The notes: generated by a model from the letters alone, not told the origin. 64,000 bases of DNA from Mesorhizobium atlanticum (GCF_003289965.1 NZ_QMBQ01000005.1:62001-126000); one strand, 5' to 3'. Shown: positions 47,133-55,315, numbered from the stretch's first letter. A program made the numbers and translations.

Positions 47133-47273
47133 CAAAGGTCATGACGGCAAGGTGTTGGTGAAACGTTTCCCGCTTAACCATTCGGCCACGCGCTCGACGG
47201 AGCGCGGCGGGAATCGAACCCGCACGAGGAGCACCTGAAGCTGTAGTTCCACCGGCATCAGTCATGCCTTTTG
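47133..47273 (-). ncRNA. Y-RNA-like tRNA mimic 2
   Basis: About 141 nt. Outer helix from CATGAC/GTCATG plus AAAGG/CCTTT with a bulge, loop motif TGATGCC and CCTTG, inner helix GGTGGAAC/GTTTCACC. Compared with units 1 and 3 an A-U pair is replaced by G-C. T arm GCGGG-TTCGATT-CCCGC, acceptor CGCGCTC-CGTC-GAGCGCG (7 bp, 4-base loop), then TGGCCGAATGGTTAAGC, a serine/leucine-type D arm. The Ro helix enters near the anticodon position. Confidence 0.87.
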
Positions 47274-47323
47274 TTCAGTTTCCTTTCTTCTCAAGGCTCG
47301 ATAGGAGCCGTGCAAAAGTCGTC

Positions 47324-47567
47324 GGGCATGACGACAAGAGTGATGAAACATCTCCCTGCCTCGCGGCAGGGTCCTGCTCTAACCGCTGAGCTACGGGTCC
47401 ATGGCTGCCCTCCTTCGCTGAAGCTTCGGAGGGCATCCTGCTTCGTACGAAGGCTTGGACTTGTCCTGCGAAGCTCGAAGAGCGAAGCAGGAGGGCGGAC
47501 CCGGCGGGATTCGAACCCGCGACCTGGAGGGTAACAGCCTGTAGTTCCATCGGCATTCGTCATGCCC
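47324..47567 (-). ncRNA. Y-RNA-like tRNA mimic 1 (with large acceptor loop)
   Basis: About 244 nt, first after rsr. Outer helix GGGCATGACGA/TCGTCATGCCC (11 bp perfect), CGAATGC and TCTTG motifs, inner helix GATGGAAC/GTTTCATC. T arm GCGGG-TTCGAAT-CCCGC, acceptor 3' strand CGGGTCC, a 96-base insertion, then acceptor 5' strand GGACCCG and a complete D arm (GCTC-AGCGGTTA-GAGC). A CCCTGCC-GCGA-GGCAGGG hairpin follows. The Ro helix opens the tRNA at the anticodon. The 3' end can alternatively fold as GTCGTC/GACGAC followed by TTTT, like a terminator. Confidence 0.87.
47404..47496. repeat. Self-complementary insertion in acceptor loop of Y RNA 1
   Basis: GCCCTCC at one end pairs with GGAGGGC at the other, and TGCTTCG pairs with CGAAGCA inside, giving a long hairpin. 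The other six units have loops of only 4-8 bases, so this looks like a later insertion of a palindromic repeat. Confidence 0.65.
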
Positions 47568-47578
47568 TTGTTCTTGCG

Positions 47579-47603
47579 GTGCCGGCGGACGCGCCGCCGG
47601 CAC
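47579..47603 (-). other. Perfect 10-bp hairpin between rsr and the first Y RNA
   Basis: GTGCCGGCGG and CCGCCGGCAC pair around a 5-base loop, starting seven bases after the rsr stop. It lacks a U-run. It could separate the mRNA part from the Y RNA part by processing, or act as a partial terminator. Confidence 0.7.
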
Positions 47604-47609
47604 CCTTCT

Positions 47610-49169
47610 TCAGAGCTCCACCGCCTCGATCGTGCGCACCCAATGGTCCGGGTCGCCGCCGGAGGCGAGCATCGTGCCGACCACATCGAAGACGCGGTCA
47701 GAGAAGCCGCCGACATTCAGGATGTCGGCGCGGCCTTTCGCCTGCGTCGTCGCGTAGGGCTGGATGTCGATGCAGACCAGCTTGGCTCCCGGGTTCAACC
47801 CCTTGAGCTTCTGCCACTCCTGCATCGTGGCCGTGCCCTGATGCGCGTTCTGCGTCGCGTCCACCCAGGACTGGTTGTCCGAAACGAACACCACCAGGTC
47901 GACCTTCGCCTTCTCACGCACCAGCCGCGCCAGCGGCGCCGAGCAGTTGGTTCCGCCGCCGCCGATGGCCGCGAGCTTCGCCGCGTTGGTCATCACCGTG
48001 TCGCGAGCGTTGAGGTGGACGTCCACCACATCGTTCTCGAACGGCAACACTCGAGCCGTCGGGTTGCGGCGCAGCAGCGCGGCCGCCACCAGGGCAGCCA
48101 CGTCGATGCAACGCACGGCCGAGGTCGCGCCCTTGCGATAGCCGGTCGCCGGCGAGGCCATCGAGCCCGAAACGTCGGGGCAGACGACCACATTGCCTTC
48201 GACCTGCGGCACGTTGCCGAGCGCGACTTCCATCGCGTCCTGCAACGCATCCCTGACCACGCCGGGCACTCCTGCCTCGGCCATGGTGAAGGCAACCATC
48301 AGCTGGTACGGGAACACCCTGGCGCGCCGGACCTCTTCCGGATCGCTGAGGCGCGCCGCGAGCTTCTCGGCAAAGCCCTCCACCTCGAACACGCCGTTGC
48401 GCGCGAAGCTGTTGAGGTTCTGCCGCAGCATCTGCCAGCCGGCCGTCTCGGCGATCTGCACCCAATGCTCGCGCGACAGCGGCATCGAGGTCAGCATCTG
48501 GAAGGGCACTTCCGGCACCGGCAACGACGGATCGCGCTTGAAGGCCTCGAAGGCCTTCACCACGTCCGGCAGCGCGGCGACGTCATGCGGCTTGCCGATG
48601 AGATAACCGTAGAGCGCTTCACGCGAGGCCGAAGCCGGCTTGGGGTGAACCATCTTCACGACATCGGCCAGCGACGGGTCGTTGCCGACCGCCGCGCGCA
48701 TGATCTCGAAGTCCGACGCATGCTCGAGCCACGCCTGGACAAGGCGCTTCGGCCGCGAGCCGAGCGACTTGCGCCCGGTAGCGCCGGAGCGCATCACCTG
48801 CACGAAGTTGCGCAGCATCTTGCCGTTGCGCACGATCCGGACAAAGGCGCGGTTGAACTCGTCGCCCTGCATCAAGGACAGCGCGGCCAGCAAAAGCGCC
48901 GGCATGTCCTTCATGTAGCCCTGCTCGAAAGCATGGACGGCGGTCTTCGCCAGAAAGGCCGGCTCGACCTGCCAGACAAGCTTCAGCACCTCGTCAAGCT
49001 GCTCGCGTGGCTCGGCGTAGAAAGTGGCGTTGAACGTTCCCGTCGCCGCCAGCTGAGCCAGGGCCTGCTCGGGCGACAGGCGATAGGCCTGGGCGCCCTC
49101 ATGGTTCCTGGCGTCAGCCGGCGGGAGCAGCTTTCCTGCAAACGTCGCAAACACGGATTTGTTTGCCAT
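47610..49169 (-). CDS. rsr: Ro60/Rsr: TROVE-domain RNA-binding protein
   Basis: A 519-residue ring-shaped Ro60 orthologue. The TROVE HEAT-repeat domain spans about 1-345, and the von Willebrand A domain with MIDAS motif CPDVSGSMASP follows at about 350-510. Ro60 binds Y RNAs on its outer surface and 3' ends of misfolded RNA in its central hole, and in bacteria it joins exonucleases in RNA decay. The start MANKSVFATF (49169) has AAGGA upstream. The in-frame ATG at 49202 lies on the sigma-54 promoter and is rejected. It is followed by seven Y-RNA-like genes and rtcB. Confidence 0.95.
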   Translation of the reverse strand: MANKSVFATFAGKLLPPADARNHEGAQAYRLSPEQALAQLAATGTFNATFYAEPREQLDEVLKLVWQVEPAFLAKTAVHAFEQGYMKDMPALLLAALSLMQGDEFNRAFVRIVRNGKMLRNFVQVMRSGATGRKSLGSRPKRLVQAWLEHASDFEIMRAAVGNDPSLADVVKMVHPKPASASREALYGYLIGKPHDVAALPDVVKAFEAFKRDPSLPVPEVPFQMLTSMPLSREHWVQIAETAGWQMLRQNLNSFARNGVFEVEGFAEKLAARLSDPEEVRRARVFPYQLMVAFTMAEAGVPGVVRDALQDAMEVALGNVPQVEGNVVVCPDVSGSMASPATGYRKGATSAVRCIDVAALVAAALLRRNPTARVLPFENDVVDVHLNARDTVMTNAAKLAAIGGGGTNCSAPLARLVREKAKVDLVVFVSDNQSWVDATQNAHQGTATMQEWQKLKGLNPGAKLVCIDIQPYATTQAKGRADILNVGGFSDRVFDVVGTMLASGGDPDHWVRTIEAVEL

Positions 49170-49202
49170 TGTCGTGATCCTTTTTGTCAACGCCAGGATC
49201 AT

Positions 49203-49218
49203 TACAAGCCGCGTGCCA
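49203..49218 (-). promoter_or_regulatory. Sigma-54 promoter of the rsr - Y RNA - rtcB unit
   Basis: On the minus strand TGGCACGCGGCTTGTA reads as -24 TGGCACG and -12 TTGTA, with GG and TG separated by the standard distance (consensus TGGCACG-N4-TTGCW; one mismatch). It is 34-49 bases before the rsr ATG and is fed by the divergent sigma-54 activator RtcR. Confidence 0.85.
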
Positions 49219-49340
49219 GTTTGGCCGAAATGGCGCTAAAAGGTCGGCACTATTCAATCAAACCATTGTTTTTAAACAGATAAAAAATTCAGGGTATTCG
49301 AGAGGCCGGCGCAAACCCCTGTTTCCGACCACTCCAATAT

Positions 49341-49358
49341 GTGATACACGCATATCAC
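49341..49358. promoter_or_regulatory. Inverted repeat upstream of rtcR, candidate RtcR site
   Basis: GTGATA and TATCAC are perfect inverted arms 6 bases apart, centred about 30 bases before the rtcR ATG and about 130 bases upstream of the sigma-54 promoter. That distance suits an upstream activator site and could also allow autoregulation. Confidence 0.5.
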
Positions 49359-49379
49359 TCTTTATACGACGGGATAAAG

Positions 49380-50981
49380 ATGAGACGACGCGTAGCGATC
49401 GGGATACTGGGCACCACGCTCGACGCAAGCGGGCGCGAGGATCGCTGGAAGAGATGGCGGCCGACCGTCGCGCTCTGCCAGCAGCCCGGCCTGTTCATCG
49501 ACCGGCTGGAGCTGATCCATGGCGATAATTCGGAGCGGCTGGCCAGGCAGGTCATCGCCGACATCGAGGAAGTCTCGCCGGCGACGGAGGTCAGGCGGCA
49601 TGTCATCCCGATGAAGGACCCTTGGGACTTTTCCGAGGTCTATACCGGTCTGCGCGACTTCGCCCGCGCCTATGCCTTCGACCCCGAGAAGGAGGACTAT
49701 CTGGTCAACATCACCACCGGCACGCATGTGGCGCAGATCTGCTGGTTCCTGCTCACCGAAGCGCGCTTCATCCCGGCGCGGCTGCTGCAGCTGTCGCCGC
49801 GCAAGGACGGGCGCGACGGGGTGTCTGGCAGCCATTCGATCATCGATCTGGACCTGTCGCGCTACGACGCGATCGCAACCCGCTTCGCTGCCGAGCGCGA
49901 TGAGGCGACCTCGTTCCTGAAATCCGGCATCGCCACCCGCAATGTGGCCTTCAACCGCATGATCGACCAGATCGAGAAGGTGGCGATACGTTCGCGCGCG
50001 CCGGTGCTGCTGACCGGCCCGACCGGCGCCGGCAAGTCGCAGCTGGCCCGGCGCATCTATGAGCTGAAGAAGGCGCAGCGCCAGGTGTCGGGCAACTTCA
50101 TCGAAGTCAATTGCGCGACGCTGCGCGGAGACCAGGCGATGTCGACCCTGTTCGGCCATGTCAAAGGCGCCTTCACCGGCGCGCAGAACGAACGCGCCGG
50201 GCTGATGAAGTCGGCCAATAAGGGCGTGCTCTTCCTGGACGAAATCGGCGAGCTCGGCCCCGACGAGCAGGCCATGTGCCTGAGGGCGATCGAGGAAAAG
50301 CGCTTCCTGCCGGTCGGCTCCGACCAGGATGTGACCTCGGATTTCCAGCTGCTCGCCGGCACCAATCGCGATCTTTCGATCGACGTGAAGGCGGGAAAGT
50401 TCCGCGAGGACCTGTTCGCGCGGCTCAACCTGTGGACGTTCCAGCTGCCGGCATTGCGCGACCGCAAGGAGGACATCGAGCCCAACCTCGAATTCGAGCT
50501 GCGCCGCTTCGGCGAGCGCGAGGGGCAGAACGTCACCTTCAACAAGGAAGCGCGCGAGCTCTACCTGAAATTCGCCATGGCGCCGGAAGCCCAGTGGCGA
50601 GCGAATTTTCGCGACCTCTCCGCTTCCGTGACGCGCATGGCGACCCTTGCCCCGCTCGGCCGCATCAACGAGGAAGCCGTGCGCGACGAGATCGCGCGGC
50701 TCGGCCAGCTCTGGCGCGACGGCAGCAGCGACGGCAACGATCCGGACGCGTTGCTGCGGCACGCGCTGGGATCCGATCGCCTTGCCGAGATCGATCCGTT
50801 CGACCGTGCCCAGCTTGCGACCGTGATCGAGGCCTGCCGCGATAGCAATTCGCTCAGCGCCGCCGGGCGAAAGCTCTTCGCCGTCTCGCGCCTGAAAAAG
50901 ACCAGCGGCAACGATGCCGACCGGCTACGCAAATATCTGATGCGATTCGATCTGAGCTTCGAGGACCTTGCCCGGCAGTGA
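49380..50981 (+). CDS. rtcR: RtcR: sigma-54-dependent activator of the RNA-repair operon
   Basis: A 533-residue regulator, the same size as E. coli RtcR. The N-terminal CARF-like sensor (about 1-180, starting MRRRVAIGILGTTLD) is known in enterobacteria to respond to RNA fragments with cyclic-phosphate ends. The AAA+ domain has Walker A TGPTGAGKSQL (about 215), the sigma-54-contact loop GAFTGAQ (about 264) and Walker B GVLFLDEIGEL (about 284). A C-terminal DNA-binding helix-turn-helix follows (about 480-533). The start is the ATG matching other RtcR starts; upstream in-frame codons fall in the inverted repeat. It faces rsr. Confidence 0.96.
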   Translation: MRRRVAIGILGTTLDASGREDRWKRWRPTVALCQQPGLFIDRLELIHGDNSERLARQVIADIEEVSPATEVRRHVIPMKDPWDFSEVYTGLRDFARAYAFDPEKEDYLVNITTGTHVAQICWFLLTEARFIPARLLQLSPRKDGRDGVSGSHSIIDLDLSRYDAIATRFAAERDEATSFLKSGIATRNVAFNRMIDQIEKVAIRSRAPVLLTGPTGAGKSQLARRIYELKKAQRQVSGNFIEVNCATLRGDQAMSTLFGHVKGAFTGAQNERAGLMKSANKGVLFLDEIGELGPDEQAMCLRAIEEKRFLPVGSDQDVTSDFQLLAGTNRDLSIDVKAGKFREDLFARLNLWTFQLPALRDRKEDIEPNLEFELRRFGEREGQNVTFNKEARELYLKFAMAPEAQWRANFRDLSASVTRMATLAPLGRINEEAVRDEIARLGQLWRDGSSDGNDPDALLRHALGSDRLAEIDPFDRAQLATVIEACRDSNSLSAAGRKLFAVSRLKKTSGNDADRLRKYLMRFDLSFEDLARQ

Positions 50982-50992
50982 AGTGCTGGCCG

Positions 50993-51172
50993 TTACTTCG
51001 ACTGCCGATCTCGGCGCGGCGGGAAGTGCCCCTCGCCGTTCGTGGCGGAAGGCCGCTTCTTATTGGCTTCCGTCTGGGCCCGAGGCAAGTCCATCAGGTT
51101 TCTGACCTTGGCATTGTTATGCGCGTGGATGATGGCGCGGCTGAAATCGAGAAGGGGTCCGAGCACTGACAT
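50993..51172 (-). CDS. 59-residue protein of unknown function
   Basis: Start MSVLGPLLDFSRAIIHAHNN with a strong GGAGGAAG site six bases upstream. The C-terminal half is polar and basic (ANKKRPSATNGEGHFPPRRD) and probably unfolded. It ends 11 bases from the convergent rtcR stop. It has no membrane helix or cysteine. Too short to name, but the ribosome binding site makes it a likely gene. Confidence 0.6.
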   Translation of the reverse strand: MSVLGPLLDFSRAIIHAHNNAKVRNLMDLPRAQTEANKKRPSATNGEGHFPPRRDRQSK

Positions 51173-51470
51173 TGGCACTTCCTCCATTGAAATGGCTGAT
51201 ATGTCGGTGGCGGGCGCCGGACAGTGCCCCTGGTCTGTTTCACGCAAATGGCTCGGAAACCGGCTGATCGTTTCCAAACCCTTTGGTCTGGAAACACTTG
51301 CGTGCAAACCGCTTCGATCGCGGTGGGCCTTGGCGAAAGAGCCGACCATCTGCCTGGACCAGTCCGAAATCCGTCCGATACGAAGCCCATAGTTGGGCAG
51401 GATTCAGTCGGGCGCCGGAAGCATGTATGCTCGACGATACTGATTCTTCCGATCATGCTGGCGGGTCGAT

Positions 51471-54400
51471 GTGAGAAAAATCGTCGCTGCACTCACCGTA
51501 GCCGTGGTTCTTGTCGTCGGGCTGCTCCTGCTTTTGCCCGCTGTTGTTTCGACCGACTGGGTTCGTGGCGAATTAAGCCGGCAACTGTCGTCCGCGACCG
51601 GAATGACCATCCGGCTCGACGGGCCTGTCAGACTGTCTCTGCTGCCCAGGCTGGCGGTGGTCGCGGATGATATCTCGCTCTCGACCGACACGGGCGACAT
51701 CGCGATAGCCGCTCCGCGCTTCTCGACGTCGATAACGCTGTCGTCGCTATGGTCGAAAAAGCTTGAGATTCAGTCGGTCGCGCTGGCGGACCCGACAATC
51801 GCGCTCAAGGCCTCCGCGAGCGAGGAGCCAGCTCCGGCCTCGAAGGATGTTCAGGCCGATCCGTTCGCGGCGATTGTCGATACGCTCGAGCGGCTGGCGA
51901 TCAACCAGCTGACCATAACGAACGGCACCCTTACCTCAAACGCGTCGACCGGCAAGGCCGTCGCGGTCACGGCAATCGACGCCGATCTGAGGGTTCCGGA
52001 CCTCGACCGGGAGGTTTCGTTTTCACTGGCCGCCACCAGCGGCGACCGTCGCATCGACATGAGCGGGAGCCTTTCCGCCTTGCGGCCCATCCTGAAACGG
52101 CTGCCGGCCCAAATCGCCATCGAGGCGCGGCTCGACCCGGCGCCCGTTGCCAAATTCTCTTCCTTGCATGCCAGCGGCGAGATCCAGCTCAACGGCAATG
52201 GCAGTTATCAGATCAAGGGCGGAAAGTTCGATATTGGCGACCAGAGCTTCCAGATGGACGCGCTCTTTCAGCCTGGGACGCGGCATCGCTTCTTCGCCGA
52301 CCTGGCGGCAAAGCGCGTCGATATCGACGCCTTGAGCGATATAGGAAAAGGCGGTTCGAGCGGGGGCAAGCCTCCAGCCGGCTCCGGAGAGCCGGATCTT
52401 GCCATGCTGGCCGCTTTCGACGCCGACATCAGCGTGACAATCGATGAATTGATCGGCGGCAAGATACGGGCTTCCGACGTCCAGCTTGCAGCAACATTGA
52501 GCGACGGGCATCTCGAGGCAAAGCTGGAGCATTTCGGGCTCGACGCGGGAAGCCTCACCGCGAATGCCTCGACGAACGTCGGTGAAACACCGCCCACCAT
52601 ACGGGGCAATGTTGCGAGTTCAGGGCTGGACATCGGCTCGATAGCGAAGCTGGCCGGACAATCCGTGCCGCTATCCGGCAAGCTCACGGCTGATATGGGG
52701 TTCGTTTTTCGCGGGCTCACCGCGGAACGCATCCGCGGCAGCGCAAATCTGCAGGGAACGGTCGGGATTCGCGAGGGCAAGCTTGCGCTTGCGGCGCTTG
52801 CCGATGTCCAGGACCGCACGGCCAATGACATCACCGAGCTCAATCTTGACGCGAAGGTTCGCGATATCGGCAAGCCGGTCGACGTGACAGGCAAGCTTGC
52901 CTGGCGGGGACAGGCCGTTGCGTTCAAGTCTCAGGTCGCGCCCGCATCCTTTCTGGCCGGCGGCTCCGTCGCTGATGCGTCCGGGCCGATCAGCCTTTCA
53001 GTCTCCTCCAAATACCTCGAAGGCAGCATAAGCGGTACCGTCGGGGGTGGCGGCACGTTCAAGGGCCAGGTCTCCGCAACATCGCCCTCGGTCGACAAGC
53101 TGATGCAATGGTCGGGACAAGGCGCTTCCCGCAGCCTGCAGGACTTTGCCTTCAAAGGCGATGTCGATGCCGGGCCGACGCAATTCTCCTTCCAGAAGGC
53201 TGCCGCTACGTTGAACGGCGTCAAGGCGTCGGGACAAGGCTCGGTAAAGCTGGGCGAGCCTCTCACTGTCCGGACGTCGCTCAATTTCGCGAAACTCGAC
53301 CTTGCAGCGCTCGCCGGCGGCGGCGGGGCCGTGGCCGGCGGCAAACAGAAACCGGGCGCGGCAACCGACGCGCCGATCGATCTCTCCTTCCTCAAGGGAC
53401 TTGATGCCAAGGTGGATATCCAGGCCGACAAGCTCGGCTATGGAAAGGTCTTTGCAGGGCCGGTGGCGACCAGCCTGACGGTGACCGGCGGCAAGGCTCA
53501 CCTGAATGTGCCGCAAAGCCCCTTCTACGGCGGCACGATTGCCGCGGAAATGACCGCCGACGGTTCCGGCGACGCCGCTTCCCTGGCCCTCGACACCGCG
53601 ATCGCCGGCGCGGCCGCTACGCCCTTGCTTCATGACGCGGCCGATTTTGACCGCATCGAAGGAACGCTCGATGCGACGGTCGCGGTCTCAGGCTCGGGAA
53701 AGACCACGAAATCGCTTGCCCGCTCCCTCGGCGGCAAGGCAGCGACAAAATTCAGCGACGGCGCCTTCCGCGGCATCGACATAGCGGAGGTCTACAACAA
53801 CCTGGTCGGACTGCTCGCCGGCGGCTTCAAGCAGGATCAGGCCAAGAAGACGAATTTCACCGCGCTCGGCGCCTCATTCGCGATCGAGAACGGCGTCGCG
53901 CAGACGACGGACATCAGCCTGCTGGGCCCGCTGGTGAGGATGGACGGCGCGGGCAGGATCGACCTCGCCGACCAGACGCTCGACATGCGTCTCAACCCCC
54001 GCGTCGTCGCTTCGCTTGCCGGACAGGGCGGCGACGTTGCCGTGAAGGGCATCGGGGTGCCGGTCGTGGTGCAGGGCCCGCTCTCCGCGCCCCGTGCCTA
54101 TCCGGATGTGAGCGCGTTGGCCAAGGACCCGCAGGGCGCGCTGGATATGTTGAGCCGCCTCGGTCTGCCAACCGGAAAACTCAATCTCGACAAGCTGATC
54201 CCGGGCCAGACAGGCTCGAACACAGACGGCTCCGGCAAGGAACCGGCCGATCTGATCGGTGATCTTCTGCGCAACGCCGCGCCCCGGCCCAAAGCGCCGC
54301 CTGCCGCTCCGGCAGCAGCCGCGGCGCCTGACAACGGCAATACGGAAAACGCAGCGCCGCCGCCGACAAGTTCGGACACCAGCGAGACCGACGCCAAGGC

Positions 54401-54524
54401 CGCCGCGCCGGCGGCAGAATCCGCCCCCGTCGATCCGCAAGCCGACCCTCAACCCGCCCCGGCTTCGCCCGAGCCCCAAAAGAAAGGCGAAATAGACACG
54501 CTTCTCGATCAGCTGGCGAACTAG
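51471..54524 (+). CDS. AsmA-family envelope protein
   Basis: A 1017-residue protein with one N-terminal membrane helix (about 5-25) and a long repeat-rich beta structure. The N-terminal AsmA domain is visible (TDWVRGELSRQLSSATGMTI, LDGPVRLSLLPRLAV), and the C-terminal AsmA_2-like part lies at about 640-870 (FSDGAFRGIDIAEVYNNL). The last 100 residues are Pro/Ala-rich and disordered. AsmA-like proteins are thought to bridge the envelope and move phospholipids to the outer membrane. The GTG start follows GGCGGG. Monocistronic. Confidence 0.9.
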   Translation: MRKIVAALTVAVVLVVGLLLLLPAVVSTDWVRGELSRQLSSATGMTIRLDGPVRLSLLPRLAVVADDISLSTDTGDIAIAAPRFSTSITLSSLWSKKLEIQSVALADPTIALKASASEEPAPASKDVQADPFAAIVDTLERLAINQLTITNGTLTSNASTGKAVAVTAIDADLRVPDLDREVSFSLAATSGDRRIDMSGSLSALRPILKRLPAQIAIEARLDPAPVAKFSSLHASGEIQLNGNGSYQIKGGKFDIGDQSFQMDALFQPGTRHRFFADLAAKRVDIDALSDIGKGGSSGGKPPAGSGEPDLAMLAAFDADISVTIDELIGGKIRASDVQLAATLSDGHLEAKLEHFGLDAGSLTANASTNVGETPPTIRGNVASSGLDIGSIAKLAGQSVPLSGKLTADMGFVFRGLTAERIRGSANLQGTVGIREGKLALAALADVQDRTANDITELNLDAKVRDIGKPVDVTGKLAWRGQAVAFKSQVAPASFLAGGSVADASGPISLSVSSKYLEGSISGTVGGGGTFKGQVSATSPSVDKLMQWSGQGASRSLQDFAFKGDVDAGPTQFSFQKAAATLNGVKASGQGSVKLGEPLTVRTSLNFAKLDLAALAGGGGAVAGGKQKPGAATDAPIDLSFLKGLDAKVDIQADKLGYGKVFAGPVATSLTVTGGKAHLNVPQSPFYGGTIAAEMTADGSGDAASLALDTAIAGAAATPLLHDAADFDRIEGTLDATVAVSGSGKTTKSLARSLGGKAATKFSDGAFRGIDIAEVYNNLVGLLAGGFKQDQAKKTNFTALGASFAIENGVAQTTDISLLGPLVRMDGAGRIDLADQTLDMRLNPRVVASLAGQGGDVAVKGIGVPVVVQGPLSAPRAYPDVSALAKDPQGALDMLSRLGLPTGKLNLDKLIPGQTGSNTDGSGKEPADLIGDLLRNAAPRPKAPPAAPAAAAAPDNGNTENAAPPPTSSDTSETDAKAAAPAAESAPVDPQADPQPAPASPEPQKKGEIDTLLDQLAN

Positions 54525-54636
54525 TTCCCCGACACAGGGATTTTGAAAGATTGCGGTTTGTGTTCGTGCAGGACTCTCCGTTCATTTCCGTGAAATCATC
54601 GCAAACGCCGGCGATTGGCAGAAGCCTCCCAACCTC

Positions 54637-54690
54637 GTCATTCTAGGGCGGAGGAAGGAGCGAAGCGACGCGCGCAGACTCTAGAATGAC
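54637..54690. repeat. Family E repeat
   Basis: CGTCATTCTAGGGCGGAGG at the left and GACTCTAGAATGACG at the right are inverted ends around GAGCGAAGCGACGCGCGCAG. It matches the element at 31045-31240. The rest of the gap 54525-54979 contains no gene that I can support. Confidence 0.72.
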
Positions 54691-54979
54691 GATCGCGATG
54701 GGCGTTTCGGCCAATCTTCAACGCATGCCGCCTGCCAACGCAAACAGGCCGACCTGTCACAATCCCTGCGCAGTCCCGCTGGCGTTGCAGGGTAGCTCCG
54801 GTCGCGGGATGGGTGCGAAAGACAGCGGTCGCTCTTGTCGTGACCTCAGCCTAGTGCCGGCGCAATACATGATCTAACGCTCATATGTGCGGCCGAAAAT
54901 CAAAGTGATCTCGGCCGCCGCAAATCGCCCCCAATCGGGACGTTCTTCCGGCCTTATTCTGGAGACGTTGGAGAGGCCT

Positions 54980-55315
54980 ATGAAATTATCTGTTCTTGCC
55001 CTTGCCGGGACCATGCTGGTGGTGATGCCGGCGGTCGAGGCGGCGCCAATGGTTGGCATGCCGGCTCGAAACAACCTGGTGCAGGAGGCGCATGTCACAT
55101 GTGCTTATTTGACCGAGGACGGCTATTGCGTGCGGCCGCACAAGAAGCACAAATACTGGAAGCGGCAGCATTACTACCGGCCCGCCTACCGCACCTATGA
55201 GCCGCAGCCGCCGGACGAGTATTACTGGCGCTATCAGCGTCCACGGCCGATTATCCGGGTCGTTCCCAACTACCCGCAGCAGGACGAAGACAATTGGGAC
55301 GACTGGGACAATTGA
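54980..55315 (+). CDS. Exported Tyr/Pro/basic-rich small protein
   Basis: A 111-residue protein with a signal peptide (MKLSVLALAGTMLVVMPAVE, cleavage near EAA) and a GGAGAGG site before the ATG. The mature region has two cysteines (HVTCAYLTEDGYCVRPHKK) and a tail rich in Tyr, Arg, Pro and Asp ending DNWDDWDN. It is probably a periplasmic or surface protein of unknown role; similar low-complexity small exported proteins are common in rhizobia. Confidence 0.72.
   Translation: MKLSVLALAGTMLVVMPAVEAAPMVGMPARNNLVQEAHVTCAYLTEDGYCVRPHKKHKYWKRQHYYRPAYRTYEPQPPDEYYWRYQRPRPIIRVVPNYPQQDEDNWDDWDN

Noticed and set aside
47376..47400. An apparent ordinary tRNA starting GGACCCGTAGCTCAGCGG
   Set aside because: Only a 5' half follows. 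The matching T arm and CGGGTCC strand lie upstream, there is no anticodon loop or CCA end, and the unit repeats as part of the Y-RNA-like array.
49170..49202. Upstream ATG of rsr at 49202
   Set aside because: It falls on the sigma-54 promoter, so it would be upstream of the transcript start. MANKSVF at 49169 has a ribosome binding site.
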